Shown here: in pieces, positions 28,557-36,294 of the stretch
Layout of the letters: every line of letters begins with the position of its first letter
Position numbering within the stretch: position 1 is the stretch's first letter
Assembly: GCF_014836755.1 (NCBI RefSeq)
Contig: NZ_JACSQF010000006.1
Location: forward strand, 49,148-113,147
DNA: 64,000 nucleotides
Reading direction: 5' to 3'
Origin: Oerskovia merdavium
GTDB taxonomy: Bacteria > Actinomycetota > Actinomycetes > Actinomycetales > Cellulomonadaceae
Position numbers and translations under genes: made by a program
The notes under the pieces: model-generated
What the model was told of the DNA's origin: nothing
Database searches by the model: none
What the model saw: the letters and a program-made list of their open reading frames with translations, nothing else

Positions 28557-28660
28557 TCGAACGCCTGTTCGACAGTTCTGAGGGGATCTCCGACCATGGT
28601 TCGAACAGGTGTTCTATCGATGGCCCACGAGCGTGCCGACGCCGTCGAACTCCTGTTCGA
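28557..28660. promoter_or_regulatory. Array of three LexA-type (SOS) boxes
   Basis: TCGAACGCCTGTTCGA (28557-28572) and TCGAACTCCTGTTCGA (28645-28660) fit the actinobacterial SOS box TCGAAC-N4-GTTCGA exactly, and TCGAACAGGTGTTCTA (28601-28616) misses by one base. The start-to-start distance is 44 bp both times. The array lies between the ends of two convergent genes, so no known gene is clearly downstream. A small rightward frame starts at ATG 28596 (67 codons) but overlaps the nuclease gene; it may be a leftover of an SOS-driven element. Confidence 0.65.
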
Positions 28661-28684
28661 ACGACGGGCGGGCTGCCCCCCGAC

Positions 28685-29431
28685 TCAGCCGAAAGGCTCG
28701 ATCTCGACGTCCACCACGAGCGCCCGATGGTCCGAGAGCCCCGTGTCGACCGACCGCCCCGGCGACGTCGGGCGCACCGACCCGTCAGCCAGGACGTGAT
28801 CGATCTGCAGCGTCGGGTGCGCGACCGGGTACGACCGGGCCACCACCAACGGGCTCCACCCCGTGACCGCCGCCGGGATCTCCGAGCGCAGGTTCATGTC
28901 CCCCAGCAGCACCAGGGGACGCGGGGCGCCCACGAGGCCCGCCGCCAGGTGGTCGAGCTGCCGCTCGCCCCAGCCGTCCAGGAAGCTCAGGTGCGTCGCG
29001 ACCACGGTCAACGGGCCCTGCGGCGACAGCACGACCGCGGCCAACGCCGTCCGCGGCTCGTCCAGGCGCCACCGCGGACGCCGCACGTCGTTCCCCCGCG
29101 GGAGCGGCCGCCACCACGGACGACGGGGGAGAGGCAGGACCCGCCACTCGTGGACGGGGAAGCGCGAGAGCAGCGCCACACCGTACTGCGCGCGCCCCCC
29201 GACCCCCCGCCGGTCGATCGTCGCCGCGAACCGGTGGTCGACCGCGCCCATGGCCTCCGCCGCGACCCGGGCCAGGTCCACGTGCCCAGAGCGCCGCTGG
29301 TTGCGATCCACCTCCTGCAGCGCCAGCACGTCCGCACCCAGGTCCGCCACCGCACGCGCGAACCGGTCGACGTCCACCACGTCGTCGACCGTGGACCGCC
29401 CGTGCAGGATGTTGAAGGTAGCCAGTCGCAT
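28685..29431 (-). CDS. Endonuclease/exonuclease/phosphatase family protein
   Basis: 248 residues of the EEP (DNase I-like) fold. It has RLATFNILHG at the start, the metal-binding Glu in VLALQEVDRNQRRSG, LTVVATHLSFLDG with the catalytic His, LLGDMNLRSE and the closing DTGLSDHRALVVDVEI. It could act on DNA, phospholipid or inositol phosphate; no signal peptide is seen. Three SOS boxes lie beyond its 3' end, not at its promoter. Confidence 0.87.
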   Translation of the reverse strand: MRLATFNILHGRSTVDDVVDVDRFARAVADLGADVLALQEVDRNQRRSGHVDLARVAAEAMGAVDHRFAATIDRRGVGGRAQYGVALLSRFPVHEWRVLPLPRRPWWRPLPRGNDVRRPRWRLDEPRTALAAVVLSPQGPLTVVATHLSFLDGWGERQLDHLAAGLVGAPRPLVLLGDMNLRSEIPAAVTGWSPLVVARSYPVAHPTLQIDHVLADGSVRPTSPGRSVDTGLSDHRALVVDVEIEPFG

Positions 29432-29495
29432 CCCACAGATTCTCCTCCCACCCCGGCGCGCGGCACGCCGAGCCGCGCTGGCCTACGCTCGGTCC

Positions 29496-30116
29496 ATGGC
29501 GAAGTACTTCGACGTGCACCCCGTCGACCCCCAGCCCCGCGCGATCGACCAGATCGTCACGCTCCTGCGCGACGACGCCCTCATCGCCTACCCCACCGAC
29601 TCCTGCTACGCCCTCGGCGCGCGGCTCGACTCCCACAGCGCCACCCAGCGCATCCGCGACATCCGCCACCTCGGCGACAAGCACCACTTCACGCTCGTGT
29701 GCGCCGACTTTGCACAGCTCGGACAGCTCGTCAAGATCGACAACGCCGCCTTCCGCGCCATCAAGGCCTCCACCCCCGGCAGCTACACCTTCATCCTGCC
29801 CGCGACCTCCGAGGTGCCCAGACGCCTCGCGCACCCCAAGAAGAAGACCGTCGGCGTCCGCATCCCCGACCACGCCGTGACCCAGGCCATCCTGCGTGCC
29901 CTCGGCGAACCCCTCCTGTCCAGCACCCTCCTGCTCCCCGGCGAGGACGAGCCCATGACCCAGGGGTGGGAGATCAAGGAAGCCCTCGACCACCAGGTCG
30001 ACGCCGTCGTCGACTCCGGCGACTGCGGCACCGAACCCACCACCGTCGTCGACTTCTCCTCCGGCGCGGCCGAGGTCGTGCGCGTCGGCGCAGGAGACCC
30101 CTCCCGCTTCGAGTAG
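29496..30116 (+). CDS. YciO/Sua5/YrdC family protein
   Basis: 206 residues of the L-threonylcarbamoyladenylate synthase fold, closest to the YciO branch: AYPTDSCYALG, then FTLVCADFAQL, SYTFILPATSEVPRRLAHPK and KKTVGVRIPDH. YciO proteins are related to TsaC but their role in tRNA t6A formation is uncertain. A TACGCT -10 just before ATG 29496 suggests an almost leaderless transcript. Confidence 0.87.
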   Translation: MAKYFDVHPVDPQPRAIDQIVTLLRDDALIAYPTDSCYALGARLDSHSATQRIRDIRHLGDKHHFTLVCADFAQLGQLVKIDNAAFRAIKASTPGSYTFILPATSEVPRRLAHPKKKTVGVRIPDHAVTQAILRALGEPLLSSTLLLPGEDEPMTQGWEIKEALDHQVDAVVDSGDCGTEPTTVVDFSSGAAEVVRVGAGDPSRFE

Positions 30117-30200
30117 CCCCGCCCCCCGGCACCCCGCATGTGACCGGCACACCACGGCCCACCCGGCGCGAACCCGCCCACCGGTCCTAGCATCGACACC

Positions 30201-31622
30201 ATGAGCAGCCAGGGCCTCACCCACTCCCAGCACAAGATGGCCGACGCCGGGGTCCACCCCACCGCGATCGACGTCTTCAGCCGCTTCTACGCACTCCTGC
30301 AGGACGGCGCCACCGGCACCGTCCCCGAAGCCGACATCGAACCCCTCACCGACGTCACCCACCGCGACGAGCTCGACGTCACCCCCCAGGACGCCGCCGA
30401 CGCGCTCTCCCGCACCGTCCTCATCAAGCTCAACGGAGGACTCGGCACCTCCATGGGCATGGACCGCGCCAAGTCGCTCCTCACCGTGCGCACCACGGAC
30501 AGCCCCGACGCCGCCCCCCTCACCTTCCTCGACATCATCGCCCGCCAGGTCCGCGCCGCCCGCGCCGCCACCGGCGCCCCGCTGCCACTGCTCTTCATGA
30601 ACAGCTTCCGCACCCGCGACGACACCCTCGCGGCGCTCGCGGCCTACCCCGACCTCGCGGTCGACGGGCTGCCCCTGGACTTCCTGCAGAACCGTGAGCC
30701 CAAGCTGCGCGCGGACGACCTCGAGCCCGTCGAGTGGCCGGCGGACCCGGACCTGGAGTGGTGCCCGCCCGGGCACGGCGACCTGTACACGGCCCTCGTG
30801 GCGTCGGGGGCGCTCCAGACCTTGCTGGACGCCGGCTACCTGTACGCGAGCGTGTCCAACTCGGACAACCTCGGAGCGTCTCCGGACGCGGCCATGGCCG
30901 GCTGGTTCGCGGCGTCGGGCGCTCCTTTCGCGGCGGAGGTGGCCCGGAGGACGCCCGCGGACCGCAAGGGCGGCCACGTCGTCGTGCGGCGCTCGGACAG
31001 CCGCCTGGTGCTGCGCGAGACCGCGCAGACCCCCGAGGAGGACCTGGCGGCCGCCGGGGACATCGAGCGGCACAAGTTCTTCAACACCAACAACCTGTGG
31101 CTCGACCTGCGGGCGCTGGCGGCCGAGCTCGAGCGGACCGGGGGAGTCCTCGAGCTGCCGCTCATCGTCAACCCCAAGACGGTCGACCCGACCGACCCGT
31201 CGTCGACGCCCGTGATCCAGATGGAGTCGGCCATGGGGGCCGCGATCGAGGTCTTCGAGGGATCGACCGTGATCGAGGTCGACCGCAGCCGGTTCCTGCC
31301 CGTCAAGGCGACGAGCGACCTGCTCCTGCTGCGCTCGGACGTCTACGAGCTCGCCGAGGACTTCACGCTCAGGGCCACGGTCGAGGCGCCGTTGATCGAC
31401 CTCGACGGCGCGTACTACAAGCTCGTGGGCGACTTCGACGCGCGGTTCGCCCAGGGGGTTCCGTCGCTGCGCGGCGCGAACAGCCTCACGGTGCACGGCG
31501 ACTGGTCGTTCGGCCGAGACGTGGTGGCCGAGGGAGATGCGGTCCTGGAGGACGCGGGTACGCCGTCGAGCGTCCCGGACGGCGCGCGCGTGGGGCCCGC
31601 GGGGATCGCCGCGGGCTCCTGA
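30201..31622 (+). CDS. UTP--glucose-1-phosphate uridylyltransferase (eukaryote-type UDPGP)
   Basis: 473 residues of the UDPGP family, which makes UDP-glucose from UTP and glucose-1-phosphate for glycans. The nucleotide loop is IKLNGGLGTSMGMDRAKSL (about 75-93). LDFLQNREPKLRADD, PPGHGDLYTAL and HKFFNTNNLWLDL follow, all conserved. It is the eukaryote-like class, unlike the GalU class usual in bacteria. TAGCAT lies about 8 bases before the ATG. The C-terminus lacks the full left-handed beta-helix of the eukaryotic enzyme. Confidence 0.88.
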   Translation: MSSQGLTHSQHKMADAGVHPTAIDVFSRFYALLQDGATGTVPEADIEPLTDVTHRDELDVTPQDAADALSRTVLIKLNGGLGTSMGMDRAKSLLTVRTTDSPDAAPLTFLDIIARQVRAARAATGAPLPLLFMNSFRTRDDTLAALAAYPDLAVDGLPLDFLQNREPKLRADDLEPVEWPADPDLEWCPPGHGDLYTALVASGALQTLLDAGYLYASVSNSDNLGASPDAAMAGWFAASGAPFAAEVARRTPADRKGGHVVVRRSDSRLVLRETAQTPEEDLAAAGDIERHKFFNTNNLWLDLRALAAELERTGGVLELPLIVNPKTVDPTDPSSTPVIQMESAMGAAIEVFEGSTVIEVDRSRFLPVKATSDLLLLRSDVYELAEDFTLRATVEAPLIDLDGAYYKLVGDFDARFAQGVPSLRGANSLTVHGDWSFGRDVVAEGDAVLEDAGTPSSVPDGARVGPAGIAAGS

Positions 31623-31787
31623 CCGTCGCGCGACGCAGTGGGGCGAGCGCCACGGGCCGCGGGTGTCCCGGGACGGGCCCTACGAGGGCGCCGAGGGTGC
31701 CCTGAGAGGGACGTGGTCCCCTCGGGCAGGTTGCTGATGCCCGACGGCGTCGCGCGGCCGGGGAGGGGCCCTCGCCCGCGCCCTGGC

Positions 31788-32471
31788 TCAGGCGGGGACG
31801 TCGACGATCCGGCGGTCACCCACGGCCGGTGACAGCGTGCCGCTCGACGCCGACGCGAGGGCGGCCTCGAGCGGCACGAGCTGCGGGGGCGGGACGAGCA
31901 GGCGGTAGGTGGCACGAGCGGCGTAGTCGGTGCCCTCGAGCACCGCGCCGTGGGTCGCGCACCACTCGTGCAGCACGTTGCCGATCCGGCCGGCCTCCGC
32001 GTGAGGGACCTCGACGGCGACCTCGACCATGACCTCGCGACGCAGGACCGGGGCCAGGTCGAGCGTCTCGCTCACGGCGTTCGAGTAGGCCCGGACGAGG
32101 CCCCCGGCGCCGAGCAGGACGCCGCCGAAGTAGCGGGTGACGACCGCGACGACGTCGGTCACGTGGCGGTGCCGCAGCACCTCGAGCATGGGGATGCCGG
32201 CTGTGCCCGAGGGCTCGCCGTCGTCGCTCGATCGCTGCTGGTCGGCATGGGTACCCACCACGAGCGCCGTGCAGTGGTGCCGGGCGTCCCAGTGCTCCTT
32301 GCGGACGCGTGCGATGACGGCCTCGGCGTCCGCGACCGTCGTGACGGGGTGCAGGAGGGTGATGAACCGGGACTTCTTGACCACGAGCTCGTGCTCGACG
32401 GGGCGCGCGACGGTCGAGGGGAGCGGCGGGTCGCCGTCGGCGGAGCCGGGGGAGCGCGGGTGGGAGGTCAT
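31788..32471 (-). CDS. YigZ/IMPACT family protein
   Basis: 227 residues with the UPF0029 N-terminal domain: KKSRFITLLHPV, then DDGEPSGTAGIPMLEVL and YFGGVLLGAGGLVRAYSNAV, the family signature. The C-terminal EF-G-like domain covers the last 70 residues. Its cellular role is unclear. The short gap to the divergent Fic gene contains a palindrome (32513-32537). Confidence 0.87.
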   Translation of the reverse strand: MTSHPRSPGSADGDPPLPSTVARPVEHELVVKKSRFITLLHPVTTVADAEAVIARVRKEHWDARHHCTALVVGTHADQQRSSDDGEPSGTAGIPMLEVLRHRHVTDVVAVVTRYFGGVLLGAGGLVRAYSNAVSETLDLAPVLRREVMVEVAVEVPHAEAGRIGNVLHEWCATHGAVLEGTDYAARATYRLLVPPPQLVPLEAALASASSGTLSPAVGDRRIVDVPA

Positions 32472-32512
32472 CGCCGACCAGCCTAGCCAACCTGGACTTC
32501 CGGCTCGCCGTG

Positions 32513-32537
32513 TCAAGGTTAGAGGGCATAACCTTGA
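32513..32537. promoter_or_regulatory. Perfect palindrome, probable operator of the Fic gene
   Basis: TCAAGGTTA and TAACCTTGA are perfect 9-bp arms around GAGGGCA. The AT content is well above that of the region. It sits 29 bases before the Fic start and 42 bases before the divergent YigZ start, so it could control either or both. A half site AAGGTT recurs at 32556. Confidence 0.55.
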
Positions 32538-32565
32538 GCAAAGGGCGTCCAAGGAAAGGTTGTCG

Positions 32566-33777
32566 ATGACCTCGGCCAGCACGAGCAGCACGACGGACGG
32601 GCCGGACTGGCCGCGCCACACGAGCGAGGTGCGGCCCTGGCGCTCGGCGACCCGAGGTCCGCGCGAGGACCGGATGCTGCGCGAGGTCACGGTCTCGCTG
32701 CCGCCCCTGATCGCCGAGGTCGCGTACGTGCCGACGGCCGAGGACGCCGCCCGCATCGAGCGCGCCGCCGTGGACATCACGCGCCTCGACGCGGTCCACG
32801 GCCCGGTCCTGTCGTCGTTCGCCACGTTCCTGCTGCGGACCGAGGCCGTGGCGTCGTCGCGGATCGAGCGTCACGACGCGAGCCTCGCCGACCTGGCCAA
32901 GGCCACGATCGGCATGCGGGCCAGCAAGGACGCCCAGGTCACGGTCGCGGCGGCGCGGGCGGTGTCGAGGCTGGTCGACGCGGCAGGCGCCGCCGGGGCG
33001 ATCGAGCTCGACGACGTCCTCGCGGCCCACCGGACGCTGCTCAAGGACGATCCCCTGGACGGTCCTGTGGCGGGAACCCTCCGGACCGTCCAGAACTGGA
33101 TCGGCGGGTCCGACTACTCACCCCGCGGAGCCGTGCACGTCCCGCCGCCGCCCGAGCTCGTGCCCGCGTACATGGAGGACCTGGTCGAGTTCCTCCGGCG
33201 CGACGACCTCCCCGCCGTGGCCCAGGCAGCGATCGCGCACGCCCAGTTCGAGTCGGTCCACCCGTTCACCGACGGCAACGGCCGCATCGGCAGGGCCCTG
33301 ATCGGGGCCGTGTGGCGTCGCCGCGGGCTCGCGCCGACGCTGGTCGTGCCCGTCGCCTCGGCCATGCTCGCCGACACGGGGGAGTACTTCGCACGCGTCA
33401 ACGCCTACCGCGAGGGGAGGGCGGCGCAGTTCGTGCGATACCTCGCCACCAGCGCGTCGATGGCCGCGCAGGAGGCGAGGATCTCCGCGGACAACCTCGC
33501 AGAGCTCCCGGGGCTGTGGCGGTCCGAGGTGCGCCCGCGCGCAGGGTCGGCCGCGGCGTCGATCCTCGATGCGCTCCTCGACCACCCCGTGCTGGACGGG
33601 GACCTCGCGCGGCAGGTCGCGGGGACGTCCGGGGCGGCGGCCTACGAGGCGCTGGGCCGCCTCACGGACGCGGGGGTCCTCTCGCGGATCTCGACGTCGC
33701 AGCGGCACGGCGTGTGGGCTGCGACCGAGGTCCTGGGCGAGATCGACGACCTCACGCGGCGGCTGCGGGAGGCCTGA
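32566..33777 (+). CDS. Fic-domain protein with C-terminal winged helix
   Basis: 403 residues. The central Fic core has HPFTDGNGRIGRALIGAVW (about 230-248), a complete active site for transferring AMP or a similar group. An inhibitory-type helix SSRIERHDAS lies N-terminal, suggesting class II autoinhibition. The C-terminus (about 325-403) looks like a winged helix (ARQVAGTSGAAAYEALGRLT). ATG 32566 is preceded by AAGGAAAGG. The DNA-binding tail and the palindrome upstream suggest self-control. Confidence 0.85.
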   Translation: MTSASTSSTTDGPDWPRHTSEVRPWRSATRGPREDRMLREVTVSLPPLIAEVAYVPTAEDAARIERAAVDITRLDAVHGPVLSSFATFLLRTEAVASSRIERHDASLADLAKATIGMRASKDAQVTVAAARAVSRLVDAAGAAGAIELDDVLAAHRTLLKDDPLDGPVAGTLRTVQNWIGGSDYSPRGAVHVPPPPELVPAYMEDLVEFLRRDDLPAVAQAAIAHAQFESVHPFTDGNGRIGRALIGAVWRRRGLAPTLVVPVASAMLADTGEYFARVNAYREGRAAQFVRYLATSASMAAQEARISADNLAELPGLWRSEVRPRAGSAAASILDALLDHPVLDGDLARQVAGTSGAAAYEALGRLTDAGVLSRISTSQRHGVWAATEVLGEIDDLTRRLREA

Positions 33778-33821
33778 GCCTGCGGCGACGTGCCGCGCGA
33801 CCCGCCGTGTCTGGTCGTGGA

Positions 33822-33838
33822 AAATAGTGTGCCAAGCG
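33822..33838 (+). repeat. 17-bp direct repeat, copy 1
   Basis: AAATAGTGTGCCAAGCG, identical to 35093-35109. It lies just before the degenerate recombinase gene, between a possible -35 and the TAGGTT hexamer at 33841. It may be an operator, or one end of an inserted segment. Confidence 0.6.
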
Positions 33839-33852
33839 GGTAGGTTCGCTCC

Positions 33853-34554
33853 ATGGTCACCGACGACGCCGACTCACCCCAGGACGCCCCGACGGACGGG
33901 ACGAGCCCGCCCGTGCCACACGTGCCCGACGCCGGCTCTCCGGGCGGTGAGACCGCGACGGCCCTCGCGCCGCGCTACCCGCGTCCACCCGTGACGCGCG
34001 ACGAGGCGGAGTGGGTCTGGCGGGAGCTCTCGGTCGCCGCGATGTACGCCTCGACCAAGCCGGAGATGGTTCGCCTGGCCGTGATCGTCGGGCTGACCCG
34101 CGCCACGGGCGCCCGGTACTCGGACCTGCTGCGCTGCACGGTCGACTCTCTCGACCTGGGCCCGGCGGGGGCTCAGGCGGGCGAGGGGCGCGTCGTCGTG
34201 CAGCACGGCAAGCACCGCACGGTCCGTGAGCACCGCCTCGAACCGGGGGTCGTCATGGTCCTGCGCCGCTGGATGGACGTCCGGGAGGACCTCTGCTCCG
34301 AGCTCGAGGGGTCGATCCCGCGAGCACTGCTCCTGACCGTTCACCACACGCACGACAACGGCGTCACGGTGGCCAGCGGTCTGCCCATCACCAAGCAGGG
34401 CCTGGTGCTCTCGTGGCGCAGGTTCGTGCAGCGGACCAACGCGCGGTACGGCGGGGTGCGTCCGCCGCTGCCGACGCGCTTCGAGCAGGTCCGCCGGGCG
34501 TGGCACGCGGACCCGGAGGACCTGGGCGCGGCCCAGGGGTCGGCGGGGGAGTAG
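33853..34554 (+). CDS. Degenerate tyrosine-recombinase-like protein
   Basis: 233 residues. The middle resembles an integrase catalytic domain: VRLAVIVGLTRATGARYSDLL holds the first Arg, and VVQHGKHRTVREHRLEPG holds the Lys. After LSWRRFVQRTNARYG the expected HxLRH and LLGH boxes are replaced by PTRFEQVRRAWH and DLGAAQG, and no catalytic Tyr follows. It begins with a 50-residue acidic/Pro-rich leader and lacks a SAM-like N-domain. It may be a recombinase turned DNA-binding protein or a decaying relic. TAGGTT 7 bases before the ATG suggests a leaderless mRNA. Confidence 0.55.
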   Translation: MVTDDADSPQDAPTDGTSPPVPHVPDAGSPGGETATALAPRYPRPPVTRDEAEWVWRELSVAAMYASTKPEMVRLAVIVGLTRATGARYSDLLRCTVDSLDLGPAGAQAGEGRVVVQHGKHRTVREHRLEPGVVMVLRRWMDVREDLCSELEGSIPRALLLTVHHTHDNGVTVASGLPITKQGLVLSWRRFVQRTNARYGGVRPPLPTRFEQVRRAWHADPEDLGAAQGSAGE

Positions 34555-34590
34555 CGCGTCGTCAGGTCCCGCGGGGCCCGACGACGGGGC

Positions 34591-35046
34591 TCAGGCCGTG
34601 CGGTCTGCGTCGCCGGGGGAGCGGGGCGCCTCGGGGTCGAGCTCCTGGAAGACCGTGATCTGCAGACCGGCGGGCGCCTCGAGCCGCGCGTTGAGCGAGC
34701 TCCAGGGGGTGCGGACGGGCGGGGCGACCAGGCGAGCCCCGCCCGCGACCAGGTCCGTCGTGACGGCTGCGGTGTCGGACACCTCGAACGCGACGCGCAG
34801 CGGGGGAGCGACCTGCCTGCCCACCTCGACGTCGTCGATCATGCGCTTCTGCGCGGGGTTCGCGAGCTCCAGGGTGGCGCGCCCGGCGTCGAGGATCGCC
34901 ACCTGGGCGCCGCCGGTGCCGCTGTAGGCGGCCTCCTGGGGGAGGCCCAGCACGTCGCGGAAGAACGTGAGCGCGGCCTCGTAGTCCTCCGCCTCGACGA
35001 CGAGGCGGAGCTGGCGCACGGGTGCGGGGTCGGGGCGTTCCGTCAT
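34591..35046 (-). CDS. VOC (glyoxalase/bleomycin-resistance) family protein
   Basis: 151 residues with two beta-alpha-beta-beta-beta modules: LRLVVEAEDYEAALTFFRDV and VAFEVSDTAAVTTDLVAGGA, ending in ARLEAPAGLQITVFQEL. The metal-binding positions cannot be assigned with confidence. Substrate unknown. It is convergent with the recombinase-like gene, and the pair is flanked by the 17-bp repeat. Confidence 0.82.
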   Translation of the reverse strand: MTERPDPAPVRQLRLVVEAEDYEAALTFFRDVLGLPQEAAYSGTGGAQVAILDAGRATLELANPAQKRMIDDVEVGRQVAPPLRVAFEVSDTAAVTTDLVAGGARLVAPPVRTPWSSLNARLEAPAGLQITVFQELDPEAPRSPGDADRTA

Positions 35047-35092
35047 GTCGCCACGTTATGCCGGACCGCTCTGCTCCGCTTCTTCCGTTAAT

Positions 35093-35109
35093 AAATAGTG
35101 TGCCAAGCG
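35093..35109 (+). repeat. 17-bp direct repeat, copy 2
   Basis: Second exact copy of AAATAGTGTGCCAAGCG, 1.27 kb from the first and about 80 bases left of the IS30-type transposon. No gene starts directly after it. Confidence 0.6.
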
Positions 35110-35246
35110 TAGCGACCACGCTGATCACCACCCAGGACACCTCACCAAAACAGCCCCGACGACACGGGGCGGAGCGGGACGAACGAAGAGCCCCCCTGGT
35201 CGAGGGGCAGATTCCAGCGGTGGTCGCAACACGTTCGGCGTTGATG

Positions 35247-35282
35247 GTACGGGCCCGGCCGCTAGAGCGGCCGGGCCCGTAC
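35247..35282. terminator. Terminator after cadD
   Basis: A 17-bp stem, GTACGGGCCCGGCCGCT (35247-35263) with its complement (35266-35282), starting 4 bases past the cadD stop. It is a near-perfect palindrome and could act both ways, insulating the transposon from the left flank. Confidence 0.7.
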
Positions 35283-35285
35283 TGT

Positions 35286-35897
35286 TCACAGGAGCGATGC
35301 GATGTGGGCGAGGGTACCGGACTCGACGAGGATGAACAGGCCGAGACCTATGAAGACCACGGGCACGAGCCAATGCTCGACCTTCTCCAGCGCTTCGGTC
35401 ACCTTCTCGTTGCTGCCGATGGCGCGCGCGAGCAGGCACCATCCGGCGAGCAAGACGAGGAACACCGCGATCGTGACCAGGGCGTCTGTGGTCGGCATGG
35501 TGCGAAACACCGGGGTGTAGATCGCGATGTTGTCCCCGCCGTTGGCGATCGTGATGCCCGCGACGCCGAGCAGCCCAACGGCCTTGAGGGCAGACTCGGC
35601 CTCATCGTCGTCGTCCTTGCCGCGCAGCGTGCGCACCAGGGCCAGGACACCGATCGCGAGCGGGATCAGGCCCAACAGGCCCACCCACTCGTCCGGCACG
35701 ATCGTCAGGCCCAGCGCAGCCAGGAAGCTGACCGCGATGAGCGTGATCAGGCCCAGGTACTGCCCGGCCACGATCTGCCACCCGCGCAGCCGCGACGTCC
35801 CCCGCGCGGCGACCGCGAACAGGACCGTCAGGACCACGATGTCGTCGAGGTTGGTCGCGACGAACAACCCGACTGCGCCCGCGATCGTGCTCAGCAC
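35286..35897 (-). CDS. cadD: CadD-family cadmium resistance transporter
   Basis: 203 residues, six hydrophobic segments, starting GAVGLFVATNLDDIVVLTVL and containing VAGQYLGLITLIAVSF and GITIANGGDNIAIYTPVFRT, the CadD signatures. It exports or sequesters cadmium. The GTG start at 35897 overlaps the regulator by 7 bases, so they are coupled. It lies inside the IS30-type transposon. Confidence 0.9.
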   Translation of the reverse strand: MLSTIAGAVGLFVATNLDDIVVLTVLFAVAARGTSRLRGWQIVAGQYLGLITLIAVSFLAALGLTIVPDEWVGLLGLIPLAIGVLALVRTLRGKDDDDEAESALKAVGLLGVAGITIANGGDNIAIYTPVFRTMPTTDALVTIAVFLVLLAGWCLLARAIGSNEKVTEALEKVEHWLVPVVFIGLGLFILVESGTLAHIASLL

Positions 35898-36262
35898 GCC
35901 GACACCTGCCCGTCCGCGCCGTAGGTCGGGCAGAGCGCGACTGCGCTGCCCGTCGCTGCGAGCAGCGTCTCAGCGGCCGCGAGCATGTCCAGCAGCTCCG
36001 AGCGTGCCAACGAGTAGAACACCCGCCGGCCCTCCATGCGGCCCACCACCAGGCCGCAGTCCTTCAAGCACGCCACGTGCGAGGAGACCGTTGACTGCGC
36101 CAGACCCAGATCCGCCGTGAGCTCCGCGACCCGTGCCTCTCCGGCCGCGAGCCGGCGAACGATCGCCAACCTCGCTGGGTCGCCCAACGACCGGAACAAC
36201 GCGACCGCGGGCTCAACATCGGTCGTGGTTGCTGTACATACCTCGGATTCTATGATCGACAT
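35891..36262 (-). CDS. ArsR/SmtB metal sensor, CmtR-like
   Basis: 123 residues. The winged helix has LGDPARLAIVRRLAAGEAR and the recognition helix TVSSHVACLKDCGLV. Cys65 and Cys69 in that helix and Cys111 in ALCPTYG match the Cd/Pb site of mycobacterial CmtR. It should repress cadD until Cd2+ or Pb2+ binds. Upstream, TATTAT lies 6 bases before the ATG, so the message is probably leaderless. Confidence 0.88.
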   Translation of the reverse strand: MSIIESEVCTATTTDVEPAVALFRSLGDPARLAIVRRLAAGEARVAELTADLGLAQSTVSSHVACLKDCGLVVGRMEGRRVFYSLARSELLDMLAAAETLLAATGSAVALCPTYGADGQVSAC

Positions 36263-36294
36263 AGACCGATAATAGCCGACGATAGTCGATCATT
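36252..36294 (-). promoter_or_regulatory. Promoter/operator of the cad module
   Basis: An unusually AT-rich segment. ATGATCGAC and GTCGATCAT form a spaced inverted repeat around a TATTAT -10 element placed 6 bases before the regulator start. It is the natural site for CmtR-type repression. Confidence 0.5.

Noticed and set aside
28596-28799. A 67-codon gene controlled by the LexA boxes
   Set aside because: Its second half lies antisense in the EEP nuclease gene, it has no ribosome-binding site, and the boxes lie inside its own first codons. Kept only as part of the SOS-box finding.
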